From Gammaproteobacteria bacterium (GTDB lineage Bacteria; Pseudomonadota; Gammaproteobacteria; Burkholderiales; Gallionellaceae), in the NCBI GenBank assembly GCA_018813765.1, contig JAHJBC010000001.1:62001-126000 (forward strand): a stretch of 64,000 nt of DNA. The letters run 5' to 3'. Each line of letters opens with the position of its first letter. Positions within the stretch are counted from its first letter, which is position 1. A program made the position numbers and the translations under genes. Shown here piece after piece: positions 40,277 to 48,728 of this stretch. Under the pieces are notes generated by a model that made no database searches, was not told the origin of the DNA, and saw only the letters and a list, made by a program, of their open reading frames with translations.

Positions 40277-40990
40277 CTACCCGGCAAAGGGCGGCACACG
40301 CCCGACCAGCGCTTCGGCCAGCAGCAGTTCCTCGTCCGTATGGTTGGGCCTGGCCATGCGCGGTACATCATGGACGCATTGCCCCGGCTGACCCTCGCGG
40401 TAGATATGCAGCGGCCTGTCGTGATGCGCCGAATGTACGCTCAGTTTGCTCGTGCTGTCGCCATTGGCCTCGACATCCACATCGCCGTAGCAGGTGCAGA
40501 AGTAGGTCTTGTCCGGCCCGGCCTCGAGGTACACCCCGGTGCCGCGGATGCCGATGGTCGCGGTCGGCGTCTCGATGCGCATGCCCTTGTTGCGCGACAC
40601 CGACAGCAGCTTGCCCGCGAACAAGCTTAAACCGCCGATCAGCAGGGAGGTGAAGTCGTTTTCATCCTTCGGACGTATCTTCAGATGGCTGCCGCCTCGC
40701 AGCAACATCGCATGGTCGCCGACCACGAACACAAGCTCGCTGTTCTTGCCGGTCTTGACCGTATCGTTGGGACCGATGCGCGTGTTCTCATCCACCCGTT
40801 TGCCGTTCACCCACGCCTTGCCCCTCACCCGATACACCGATCGGGATGCGGGCAATCTCGGCGGCGGTGAAAAAATGGCGGCGACCGCCTTCGCCGCGGG
40901 CAGCATCGCCGTCAACACGCCTGCCGCCAAGCCCTGCAACAATCGCCTGCGCTGATGACCCGCCGCTTCAAGATTCTGGCACTGTTCCAT
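40277..40990 (-). CDS. FecR-domain exported protein
   Basis: 237 residues. A twin-arginine-like signal (HQRRRLLQGLAAG ... VAA, to about residue 37) is followed by a FecR domain: VRGKAWVNGKRVDENTRIGPNDTVKTG, SELVFVVGDHAMLLRGGSHLKI, then TATIGIRGTGVYLE. There is a CTC pair in FCTCYGD. It lacks the cytoplasmic anti-sigma part of true FecR, so it is more likely a periplasmic structural or sensing protein. Its 3' end holds the msrB promoter. Confidence 0.85.
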   Translation of the reverse strand: MEQCQNLEAAGHQRRRLLQGLAAGVLTAMLPAAKAVAAIFSPPPRLPASRSVYRVRGKAWVNGKRVDENTRIGPNDTVKTGKNSELVFVVGDHAMLLRGGSHLKIRPKDENDFTSLLIGGLSLFAGKLLSVSRNKGMRIETPTATIGIRGTGVYLEAGPDKTYFCTCYGDVDVEANGDSTSKLSVHSAHHDRPLHIYREGQPGQCVHDVPRMARPNHTDEELLLAEALVGRVPPFAG

Positions 40991-41065
40991 CTGTCCTCTC
41001 CCTTGTTATCGTCTGCTGTGCAACGGCAGATGCCTCGACCGTTGGAGACACCCGCCTTCGTGCTG

Positions 41066-41338
41066 TCACATGCCTTTGTCCTTGTTCATCGTGCCATCCT
41101 TCATCACGTCGTCCTTCTTCATCTCTTCCAGCTGTTTTGACTTCTTGCTCGTGATTTTCTTCTTGTCCATCTTGTCCTTGCTCATGGCATCCTTCTCCAT
41201 GGTGTCCTTGGTCATTGCATCCTTGGACATCATGTCCTTGCCCATGGCATCCTTGCTCATCACATGGTGGTCTGCCGCCGCAGTTTGGGCAAAAGCGGTC
41301 AGGCACAACGCCAGCAACAGTGTGGTCAGTTTGTTCAT
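41066..41338 (-). CDS. Pentapeptide MXKDX repeat protein, exported, Met-rich
   Basis: 90 residues from the ATG at 41338 (AAGGAGA upstream). Cleaved Sec signal (about 1-22, AAA cut), then about eight pentapeptides of the form M-x-K-D-x (VMSKD, AMGKD, MMSKD, AMTKD, TMEKD, AMSKD), then a Lys-rich part and a second group of MKKD/MKDG/MNKD units. More than a dozen exposed Met occur in the mature chain of some 68 residues. The family (MXKDX repeat proteins) has no known function; a Met sink for oxidants fits the neighbours (inference). Confidence 0.88.
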   Translation of the reverse strand: MNKLTTLLLALCLTAFAQTAAADHHVMSKDAMGKDMMSKDAMTKDTMEKDAMSKDKMDKKKITSKKSKQLEEMKKDDVMKDGTMNKDKGM

Positions 41339-41424
41339 TTGAATCTCCTTGAATGATTGATGGTATCGTCGCGGAGGTGAGGATGCTGTGGCAACAGCCA
41401 TCTCAAACCGTCTGCGACACTATG

Positions 41425-41450
41425 TTCGGAGCACGCCGGAAAAAGGTTAC
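41425..41450 (-). promoter_or_regulatory. ECF-type promoter GTAACC-N16-CGAA in front of the MXKDX gene
   Basis: Minus-strand GTAACC (41445-41450), exactly 16 bases, CGAA (41425-41428), in the 124-base divergent spacer between the MXKDX gene and the sigma-factor gene. Leader length to the ATG about 80 bases. Confidence 0.78.
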
Positions 41451-41462
41451 ACAGGCATTCAT

Positions 41463-42005
41463 ATGACAAACCGGGACGACAATCTGGAAGACCTCATGCG
41501 CCAGTCCCTGGCCGGGGACCAGCGCGCCTACGCCGAACTGTTGCGCGCGACCGCGCGCCTGCTCAAGCCCTTCCTGTCCAATCGCCTGCGCCAATCCGGC
41601 GAGGTGGACGACCTGCTGCAGGAGATATTGCTCTCCATCCACAAGGCCCGCCACACCTACGACGGCCAGCGCCCCTACAAACCCTGGGCCTACGCCATCG
41701 CCAAGTTCCGCCTGCTCGACCATCTGCGCGCGCACTACGCGGATCGCCTGCGCGACGCCGAGGACTACGACGAACTGGAAGAGATATTGCCCGATGATGT
41801 AACCGAAACCGGGATGAGCTACGAATCAATAAGCGCGGAGGTAGAGAAACTGCCAGAGAAGCAGGCAACCATCCTGCGCCTAATGCACCATGACGGCTAC
41901 ACCGCCAGGGAGGTCGCGGCGAAAATGGGCATGAACGAATCGGCGGTGAAAGTAGCAGCGCATCGCGCCTACAAGATCTTGCGAGAAAGGCTGGAGCGAC
42001 AATGA
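41463..42005 (+). CDS. ECF-type RNA polymerase sigma factor
   Basis: 180 residues from the ATG at 41463. Region 2 shows ARLLKPFLSNRLR ... EVDDLLQEILLSIHKARHTYD ... PWAYAIAKFRLLDHLR; region 4 is LPEKQATILRLMHHDGYTAREVAAKMGMNESAVKVAAHRAYK with a clear helix-turn-helix. The next gene, overlapping by four bases, is an NrsF-type anti-sigma factor, so it is of the SigF/EcfF type that responds to oxidants or metals. The likely targets are the two GTAACC-N16-CGAA promoters nearby. Confidence 0.93.
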   Translation: MTNRDDNLEDLMRQSLAGDQRAYAELLRATARLLKPFLSNRLRQSGEVDDLLQEILLSIHKARHTYDGQRPYKPWAYAIAKFRLLDHLRAHYADRLRDAEDYDELEEILPDDVTETGMSYESISAEVEKLPEKQATILRLMHHDGYTAREVAAKMGMNESAVKVAAHRAYKILRERLERQ

Positions 42006-42637
42006 ACGACATCGAACAACTGATAGCGGGCCTGAGCAAGGACGTGCAGCCGGTGAAACCCGCGCTGCACCCGTACAAGCTGAGCCTGCAATGGATAGGC
42101 GCCGCCGCGCTCTACCTGCTCGTCACACTCGCGCTCACCGGCCTGCGCCCGGACTGGCACGAGAGTTTCGTCGAACCGTGGTTCGTCGCCGAGATCGCCA
42201 CCCTGTTCGCGCTGTTCATCGTCACCGCACTCAGCACTGCCCTGCTCGCCTTCCCCGACCTGCACCAGAAACGCCTGCTCGCTTACGCGCCGCTGGTACC
42301 CGCCGTCCTGTTCGTGGCCGTGATCCTGTCGGCCGCGCTTGCCGACACCCCGCCCGCGCCCCTACCAGAACACAGCATCGAATGCACCTGCAGCATCCTG
42401 CTGACCATGCTGCTGCCCGCGCTGTGGACGTTCTATTCGCTGCGCAGATACGCCAGCACCCACTATCGCCTCGCCGGCAGCATCGCACTGCTCTCCGCGT
42501 TCAGCGTTGGCGCCTTGTGGTTACGCTTGCACGAAGTCAACGACTCCATCGCGCATGTGGTTGAGTGGCATTACCTGCCGATGCTCGGAGTGGGATTGCT
42601 GGGGTTGTGGCTGGGGAATCGATTGCTGAAGTGGTAG
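42002..42637 (+). CDS. NrsF-type (DUF1109) membrane anti-sigma factor
   Basis: 211 residues, about six membrane helices. The cytoplasmic N-terminal segment (MNDIEQLIAGLSKDVQPVKP) is the usual sigma-binding start. Only two Cys are present, Cys128 and Cys130 in IECTCSILL, placed where the family has conserved cysteines used for sensing. ATGA-type overlap with the sigma gene. Expected to hold the sigma factor inactive until its cysteines react (established for relatives, inferred here). Confidence 0.88.
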   Translation: MNDIEQLIAGLSKDVQPVKPALHPYKLSLQWIGAAALYLLVTLALTGLRPDWHESFVEPWFVAEIATLFALFIVTALSTALLAFPDLHQKRLLAYAPLVPAVLFVAVILSAALADTPPAPLPEHSIECTCSILLTMLLPALWTFYSLRRYASTHYRLAGSIALLSAFSVGALWLRLHEVNDSIAHVVEWHYLPMLGVGLLGLWLGNRLLKW

Positions 42638-42650
42638 AACGAGAATTGTC

Positions 42651-42714
42651 CTGGGAACGCCGACGTCTCGTCGGCATCTATCATCAAGTGCCGACGAGAC
42701 GTCGGCGCTCCCAT
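42651..42714. repeat. Palindromic repeat, copy 2
   Basis: CTGGGAACGCCGACGTCTCG-TCGGCA (42651-42676) and TGCCGACGAGACGTCGGCGCTCCCA (42689-42713) around a 12-base loop. Same arms as the element at 19488-19557, here better preserved. It stands between two genes that converge (nrsF-type gene and acylphosphatase gene), and may also serve as their terminator. Confidence 0.85.
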
Positions 42715-42716
42715 AC

Positions 42717-43004
42717 TTATCTGATCTCGAAACCGCTGTAATTGCCGGTTCCGGGCGTGACATCCACCCGCTCCACGCTCGCCATCGCAGGCCCGCGTTG
42801 CGCCCAGCGCACGATAGCATCCACCGCGCCCGCATCGCCCTGCACCATCGCTTCCACCGTGCGGTCGGGCCGGTTGCGCACCCAGCCCGCGACACCGAGC
42901 AGCTCCGCTTCTTCCAGCATGGACTGGCGATAGAACACGCCCTGCACGTGGCCGTAAATAACGAGGTGCAGTGCCTTCTTTGCGGATGATATGGGATCGT
43001 TCAT
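42717..43004 (-). CDS. acyP: Acylphosphatase
   Basis: Hydrolyses acyl phosphates. 95 residues with the phosphate loop YGHVQGVFYR (catalytic Arg) and GVAGWVRNRPD (catalytic Asn), then the usual GPAMASVERVDV end. No operon partner seen. Confidence 0.95.
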   Translation of the reverse strand: MNDPISSAKKALHLVIYGHVQGVFYRQSMLEEAELLGVAGWVRNRPDRTVEAMVQGDAGAVDAIVRWAQRGPAMASVERVDVTPGTGNYSGFEIR

Positions 43005-43185
43005 ATAGCCTCTTCTGTAACCGTTGCCTCAATGCTAACAGCCGCAAAATAGAATACAACCATTGCGAGTGATGCCGATCGCTCGACGCCGCAGCGGAAC
43101 GTACGCGACATGTCCCTGTCTCACCTAGTACGGGCCGAGCCGTTTTGGTCGGCGACCGTCTTGATTAAATCAACAGGAGGCCATC

Positions 43186-43398
43186 ATGAAACTGAATGTC
43201 GGCGGGTATGACCGGATCGGTCGCTACGTGCTTGGCGTCGTGTTGCTGCTGGTAGGGATGGCAGCGCCGCTCAGTGCAATGTGGCAAACAGTCGTGTTTG
43301 TTGTTGCGGCCATCGCACTGCTGACGGCAGCCGTGCAGTACTGCCCGGTCAATCATCTGTTCGGTATCAATACCTGCAAGCTCGAAGAGAAAAAGTAG
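43186..43398 (+). CDS. DUF2892 small inner-membrane protein
   Basis: 70 residues. MKLNVGGYDRIGRYVLGVVLL opens the family, two membrane helices follow, and the tail has CPVNHLFGINTCK, the conserved Cys-containing end of YgaP-like DUF2892 proteins. GGAGG ribosome site upstream. No rhodanese domain here. Confidence 0.9.
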   Translation: MKLNVGGYDRIGRYVLGVVLLLVGMAAPLSAMWQTVVFVVAAIALLTAAVQYCPVNHLFGINTCKLEEKK

Positions 43399-43422
43399 CG
43401 CATTGAGCGCGCAGGTTTGAGT

Positions 43423-43465
43423 CAGGCGGGGGTATCGCTGTGCCGGATACCCCCGCCTGTTTGTC
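43423..43465 (+). terminator. Terminator after the DUF2892 gene
   Basis: CAGGCGGGGGTATC hairpin with GATACCCCCGCCTG and a short TTTG tail, 25 bases after the stop. Very stable 14-bp stem. Confidence 0.8.
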
Positions 43466-43575
43466 TGCACCACTCTTCCGAAATCGCCGAATCATCAATT
43501 ATCTTGACGAAGACGATACCGCTGGATAGGGTGGCGCGGTACGCAATCCCTTCGACCCTAATCCGGAAGCGAGCC

Positions 43576-45036
43576 ATGTTCATCATCCCCGTTGGCGACA
43601 GAGTAAATTGGAAACGGCCCCCGGTCGTGACGCTGTTACTTATCCTTGTGAACTGTTTCGTTTTCTTCTTTTTCCAGGGCAGCGACGAGAAGAACGACGA
43701 GATCGCGATGCAGTATTATTTTTCGTCCGATCTGCCGCACTGGGAGCTGACTCGCTACTCCGAGTACCTCGGCAACAGCGGCGACACGGACGAGTCGCGC
43801 CAATTCAACGGCATGCTGGCCAAAAAGAACCGGCTTGCCTTGCCGCTCATGGAACGCGACGTCGAGTTCATGCGCGAGCTGCAGGCCGGGAATATCATTA
43901 CCGAACAAGAGAGCGTGTATTCGAGCTGGAAGCTGCAACGCAGCGAGTACGAATCCAGACGCTCGTTCACCGACCGCCATGTATACCAGGTGGATGAACG
44001 CGACATGCTCAAGGCCTTCGTCTCTGCGTTCATGCACGGCAGCTTCGACCACTTGTTCGGCAATATGCTGGTCCTGTTCCTGGTTGGCTTCATGGTCGAA
44101 TCGGCGATCGGCAAATCGCTGTACGCCCTCGCCTATCTGGTCACCATCTATACCTCGATCCTCGTGTACAGCCTGACTGCCCCCGGCAGCAGTTGTCTCG
44201 GCGCTTCCGGCGCCATTGCCGGCGTGATGGGGCTGTACACGGTCATCTTCGGTTTCAGGAAGATCGACTTCTTCTATTCCCTCGGCTTCTATTTCGACTA
44301 TGTCAAAGCGCCGACCATCGCATTGCTGCCGCTCTGGATGGGAAACGAGCTGTATCAATACTTCGCCAACGATGGTGCGCGCATCGCCTATATGGCGCAC
44401 TTCGGCGGTTTGCTGGGCGGAGCGGCGATGGGCGTGCTGTATCGCATGCTGCGACCGGCCGTGATCGAAAGTCACCACCAGGAAGCAGAAATCAGGGAGA
44501 TGGACAAAACCGCTTTCCAGCGCGGCATGGATTATCTGGGCGAGATGGAATTCAAACGGGCGCTGGATATCTTCAAGCAGTTGCAGGCGCATCATCCCCA
44601 CGATGCCAACCTGACGCGCCTCGTTTTTCGCGCGGCGAAAGCCGAGCCCGCCAGCGAAGATTTTCATGCCGCCGCGCTGAAGCTGCTGGCAGCGCGCGAA
44701 ATGGATGCCACCACTTCGACCCAGACGCACACCATCTTTCAGGAATACCTCAACACTGCCAAGCCATCGCCGCGGCTGGCGCCGGACCTGATCGCAAAAC
44801 TGGCCAAGCGTTTCGCCGGCAGCGGCTATTGCGACGACGCGGAGAAACTTTCCGGCCTGCTGCAACGTGTAGCGCCGCAACATATCGAACTGCCCGGCGT
44901 GCTGCTGGCGCTGGCCCGCGGACATTATCGCGAGCAGCGCAAGGAGCAATTCGAAGCGACCCTGCACTCATTGATCAGCAAATATCCGCAGTCGCTCGAA
45001 GCGGAAGCCGCGGAGGGGATGTTGCGGGTGGGCTAG
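43576..45036 (+). CDS. Rhomboid-family intramembrane serine protease with C-terminal repeat domain
   Basis: 486 residues from the ATG at 43576 behind GGAAG; the longer open frame starts inside the terminator and is rejected. First helix at about 15-33, then a 110-residue periplasmic loop. The rhomboid core follows: HGSFDHLFGN (154-163), catalytic Ser211 in GASG and His275 in AYMAHFGG. Residues about 300-486 form a soluble TPR-like helical part. The stop overlaps that of the next, convergent gene by four bases. Substrate unknown. Confidence 0.92.
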   Translation: MFIIPVGDRVNWKRPPVVTLLLILVNCFVFFFFQGSDEKNDEIAMQYYFSSDLPHWELTRYSEYLGNSGDTDESRQFNGMLAKKNRLALPLMERDVEFMRELQAGNIITEQESVYSSWKLQRSEYESRRSFTDRHVYQVDERDMLKAFVSAFMHGSFDHLFGNMLVLFLVGFMVESAIGKSLYALAYLVTIYTSILVYSLTAPGSSCLGASGAIAGVMGLYTVIFGFRKIDFFYSLGFYFDYVKAPTIALLPLWMGNELYQYFANDGARIAYMAHFGGLLGGAAMGVLYRMLRPAVIESHHQEAEIREMDKTAFQRGMDYLGEMEFKRALDIFKQLQAHHPHDANLTRLVFRAAKAEPASEDFHAAALKLLAAREMDATTSTQTHTIFQEYLNTAKPSPRLAPDLIAKLAKRFAGSGYCDDAEKLSGLLQRVAPQHIELPGVLLALARGHYREQRKEQFEATLHSLISKYPQSLEAEAAEGMLRVG

Positions 45037-46337
45037 ACGATGGCGGCAGCCTTGCTCAGCGCATCCCGATACTGGCTTGCCTCCTTGACCAGGGCATGAT
45101 CGGGGAACTTGGCCAGCAGCGCTTCCAGAATCATCATTGCCTCCTTGTCCATCCGGTAGTGCTCGCTGAGTATCTGTGCCGAGAGCAGATACACCGGCGG
45201 GATATGCGGATGCTCCGGATAGCGCCGGTCGAAGCGGCGCATCAGATTCAGCGCAAGCTCAGAACGCCGGTTCATGCGCGCGGCCAGCGCGAGGTCGTGC
45301 ACCTGATAGGAATCCTGCAATTGGAACTCCGGGTCTACCTTCAGGCATTGTTCGCTCAGATCCAGCGCCTGGAACAGGCGCTTCTCGTTCACCAGCTTGA
45401 CGATGAATTCGCGCGCATGCTCCAGCGCCTCCGTTTTCCTGCCCGCCGCCACCAGCAGCTTCTGGTAGCGCTCGTGCAGTTCGTTGTTCTCCCAGCGCGT
45501 GCGCAACTCTTTGCGCAACAGTTCGATCGCTTCATCCTGCTGGCCGTTCGCGATCAGCGAACCCAGTTTGGACAGCACCGGATCGCTGCCCTTGCCTGAA
45601 GAAAGTTTGGCTTCGGCCTCCTCGAATCCGACCGCCGCAGTGACCCCCAGCTCCTCGTGATACTGATACACCGCGTATCCCATCATGTGATAGATGATGA
45701 GCACGAAGTAGAACTCGACGAAGAACAGCACCGGGATCGCCAGCCAGGAATCCATGTGCTGGTACAGGAAAGCCTGCAGCCACTGGCTGCTGCTGAGCAG
45801 GCTGAACAGAAAAGCGCACAAGGCCAGATAGGGCGAACCGATGGTTCTGATGTAATACAACACCTGCGCCGGATTGAGCGCCTGCAACAGGCTGCGATTT
45901 ACGGCGATGATCATGATCCCGGCGGGAATCAGGATGTTCATGAAGATCGAGCCCACCCAGTAGCCCGTCCTTCCCAACAAATACGTCAGCAGGCCGGTCA
46001 GCAATCCCAGGATCAAGAACAGGCCGTACTGGCGCATGACTTGGGCAGCATCCCCCACTTCCTTGTCCTGCACCCCGTTCGGCTCATCGAAGCGTCCCGT
46101 GGCCGTACGCTCCATCACCACAAAGGCGTACTTGAGAAACACGATCCACAGGATTGCATACAGCAACACACCGAAAAGGGGCCCGAGGAGCATCGCAAAA
46201 CCGCCGATCATGGAATACCCGATGATGCGCAGCATCGAGCCCATCTGCATCGGGTAGACGAAGAAGCTGGGCAATCTGCGCCAGAACGGCGTGAAGGACG
46301 TGGTTGATTCTGCTGAGAAACGGTCCTGGTTTGCCAT
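45033..46337 (-). CDS. Membrane protein with C-terminal TPR-like repeats, unknown function
   Basis: 434 residues. About six hydrophobic helices in the first 240 residues (for example GGFAMLLGPLFGVLLYAILW and LFLILGLLTGLLTYLLG), resembling DUF4013-type membrane proteins, then about 190 residues of helical TPR-like repeats (ANGQQDEAIELLRKEL, AAGRKTEALEHAREF, FQALDLSEQCLKVDPEF). It converges on the rhomboid gene, which also ends in a repeat domain; a functional link between the two is possible. Role unknown. Confidence 0.8.
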   Translation of the reverse strand: MANQDRFSAESTTSFTPFWRRLPSFFVYPMQMGSMLRIIGYSMIGGFAMLLGPLFGVLLYAILWIVFLKYAFVVMERTATGRFDEPNGVQDKEVGDAAQVMRQYGLFLILGLLTGLLTYLLGRTGYWVGSIFMNILIPAGIMIIAVNRSLLQALNPAQVLYYIRTIGSPYLALCAFLFSLLSSSQWLQAFLYQHMDSWLAIPVLFFVEFYFVLIIYHMMGYAVYQYHEELGVTAAVGFEEAEAKLSSGKGSDPVLSKLGSLIANGQQDEAIELLRKELRTRWENNELHERYQKLLVAAGRKTEALEHAREFIVKLVNEKRLFQALDLSEQCLKVDPEFQLQDSYQVHDLALAARMNRRSELALNLMRRFDRRYPEHPHIPPVYLLSAQILSEHYRMDKEAMMILEALLAKFPDHALVKEASQYRDALSKAAAIV

Positions 46338-46629
46338 GAATACAAATCCCCTGTCTTGAGTAATGAGAAGATGCTAACAGAATTATTTTTCCGAGCTTCG
46401 CACTCATGTATCTAGACCGTTTGGCATATTGTGTTCTGTCACTTTTTGAAGTAACCAGATCATCCGCTGCATCTGCACTTGCCGATTCAAGGTTACACAC
46501 TGCATTGGCGCGAGTGCCCAATATTCCGTCGACCAAAGACATGAATCGTCCCTCCGCGCCCGCGTCAGGTAAAATCGCCCGCATCCATGCAGCATAATCA
46601 CCAGCAACACATCAACAACTCATTGAATA

Positions 46630-48588
46630 ATGGCCACTTATAACGAAGCAAGTTTCAAGGTACTACGCGGTCTGGAGCCGGTGCGCCAGCGCCCCGGCAT
46701 GTATACCAACCTGGAATCGCCCAACCACATCATCGCCGAGGTGGTGGATAACGCCTGCGACGAGGCGCTCGCGGGCCATGCAAAAAACATCCTGGTCACC
46801 GCGCACGAGGACGGTTCGGTGTCGGTGCTCGACGACGGCCGCGGCATCCCGGTCGGCATACATAAAGAAGAAGGTCGCTCGGTGGTCGAGGTCGCGTTCA
46901 CCGTGCTGCACTCGGGCGGCAAGTTCGACAAGGAAAAAGGCGGCGCCTACCAGTTTGCGGGCGGCCTGCACGGCGTGGGCGTGGCGGTGACCAATGCGCT
47001 GTCGAAGAAAGTCGAGATCACCGTGTTCCGCGATGGCGGCCAGCATGAGCTGCGCTTCATCGACGGCGTTGCCGAGAAACCGCTGAAGAAAACTGCGAGT
47101 TGCCCGAAGAACCAGACCGGCACCGCCGTGCGCGCCTGGCCCAACCCCAAGTATTTCGACGCACCGAACGTCAACCTCGCACAGCTCGAACTTTCCCTGC
47201 GCTCCAAGGCGGTGCTGCTGCCCGGCGTCACCATCACCCTGCACCTGGAAAAGAGCGGCGAGACCAAATCGTGGACCTACCCCGACGGCTTGCGCGGCTA
47301 CCTGGCCGAATCGCTGTCCGAATTCGAACTCGCCACGCCCATCCTGTTGCAGGAAAAATTCGCGCGCAAGGACGACAACAGCGGCTTTGCCGAAGGCGAA
47401 GGCGCCACCTGGGCGCTCACCTGGAGCGCCGAAGGCAACGTGGTGCGCGAATCGTATGTGAACCTCATCCCCACACCCTCAGGCGGCACGCACGAAGCGG
47501 GCCTGCGCGACGGCGTATTCAATTCCGTCAAATCGTTTGCCGAATTGCACGGCCTGACACCGAAAGGCGTGAAGCTGGTGCCCGAGGACGTGTTCTCGCG
47601 CGCCAGCTTCGTGCTCTCCGCCAAGGTGCTCGACCCGCAGTTCCAGGGCCAGACCAAGGAAAAACTGGTGTCGCGCGAAGCGCTGCGCCTGGTCTCTTCC
47701 ATGATCAAGGACCCGCTCGACCTGTGGCTGAACGAACACATCGACGCAGCCAAAAAGATCGTCGAGCTCGCCATCCAGCAAGCGCAGGCGCGTCTGCGCT
47801 CGGCACAAAAAGTGGAGAAGAAAAAAGGGTCCAGCGTCGCCGTGCTGCCGGGCAAGCTCACCGATTGCAGCTCCAGCGATGCCAGCCGCACCGAACTGTT
47901 CCTGGTCGAGGGCGATTCCGCCGGCGGCTCCGCCAAGCAGGGCCGCGACAAGGAATTCCAGGCCGTGCTGCCGCTGCGCGGCAAAGTGCTGAACACTTTC
48001 GAAGTGGAGAAGGATCGCCTGTTCGCCAACAACGAGATCCACGACATCGCCGTCGCGATTGGTGTCGATCCGCATGCGCCGGGCGACACTGTCGACCTCT
48101 CCGGCCTGCGCTACAACGCCATCCTGATCATGGCCGATGCGGACGTGGACGGATCGCACATCTCCACGCTGCTGCTGACCTTGTTCTACCGCCATTTCTA
48201 CAAGCTGGTGGAAGCCGGCAAGATATACATCGCGCAACCGCCGCTGTTCCGCATCGACGTGCCCGGTCTTGGCAAGAAGCAGGCGAGCAAGATCTACGCG
48301 CTGAACGAAGGCGAACTGAACAGCACGCTGGACAGACTGCGCAAGGAAAAATATCGCGAAGGCAGCTGGAACATCTCGCGCTTTAAAGGCTTGGGCGAGA
48401 TGAGCCCCGAGCAATTGTGGGATACGACGCTGAATCCGGATACGCGGCGTGCGCTGTGCGTGAAGGCGGATTTGAAATCGTTCAAGGCGACGATGGGGAT
48501 ATTCAATATGCTGATGGGCAAGCAGGAAGCTTCTACTCGTCGGGCGTGGCTGGAGTATCACGGGAATGAGGTTGAGGCGGATATTTAA
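46630..48588 (+). CDS. parE: ParE, topoisomerase IV subunit B
   Basis: ATPase subunit that decatenates daughter chromosomes. 652 residues, the size of ParE rather than GyrB. GHKL motifs VDNACDEALAG and DDGRGIPVGIHKEEGR, GGLHGVGVAVTNALS, and the TOPRIM VEGDSAGGSAKQGRD plus DADVDGSHI. parC follows after an inserted 0.7-kb segment with repeats and a DUF559 gene. Confidence 0.97.
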   Translation: MATYNEASFKVLRGLEPVRQRPGMYTNLESPNHIIAEVVDNACDEALAGHAKNILVTAHEDGSVSVLDDGRGIPVGIHKEEGRSVVEVAFTVLHSGGKFDKEKGGAYQFAGGLHGVGVAVTNALSKKVEITVFRDGGQHELRFIDGVAEKPLKKTASCPKNQTGTAVRAWPNPKYFDAPNVNLAQLELSLRSKAVLLPGVTITLHLEKSGETKSWTYPDGLRGYLAESLSEFELATPILLQEKFARKDDNSGFAEGEGATWALTWSAEGNVVRESYVNLIPTPSGGTHEAGLRDGVFNSVKSFAELHGLTPKGVKLVPEDVFSRASFVLSAKVLDPQFQGQTKEKLVSREALRLVSSMIKDPLDLWLNEHIDAAKKIVELAIQQAQARLRSAQKVEKKKGSSVAVLPGKLTDCSSSDASRTELFLVEGDSAGGSAKQGRDKEFQAVLPLRGKVLNTFEVEKDRLFANNEIHDIAVAIGVDPHAPGDTVDLSGLRYNAILIMADADVDGSHISTLLLTLFYRHFYKLVEAGKIYIAQPPLFRIDVPGLGKKQASKIYALNEGELNSTLDRLRKEKYREGSWNISRFKGLGEMSPEQLWDTTLNPDTRRALCVKADLKSFKATMGIFNMLMGKQEASTRRAWLEYHGNEVEADI

Positions 48589-48596
48589 GAAGCAAC

Positions 48597-48718
48597 CCCA
48601 TCCCCTCCCCCTTTAAGGGGGAGGGTTAGGGTGGGGGTAGAAACCATGAGCGGTGCTGCTCACAGATTCACCCCCTTCCCAGCCTTCCCCCTGTGAGGGG
48701 GAAGGAGTATGTGCGGAG
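48597..48718. repeat. Two-hairpin (REPIN-like) repeat, left copy
   Basis: First hairpin CCCTCCCCCTTTAAGGGGGAGGG followed by TTAGGGTGGGGGT; after about 30 bases, ACCCCCTTCCCAGCC and a second hairpin CCTTCCCCCTGTGAGGGGGAAGG. The second half is the inverse of the first, so the whole element is a palindrome of two hairpins. The second copy at 49130-49243 has the same parts in the same order. Confidence 0.85.
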
Positions 48719-48728
48719 GGTTATACCG

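Noticed and set aside
41120-41275. Short direct DNA repeats that could be taken for a CRISPR-like array
   Set aside because: The repeats are 15-base units that encode the MXKDX pentapeptides in one frame; there are no equal-length spacers.
43417-43575. Longer N-terminus for the rhomboid protease
   Set aside because: It would begin inside the terminator of the previous gene; the ATG at 43576 has a ribosome site and gives the expected start before the first helix.
46338-46629. 63-codon frame upstream of parE
   Set aside because: Weak composition, no ribosome site; the spacer is more likely promoter and leader for parE and the divergent gene.
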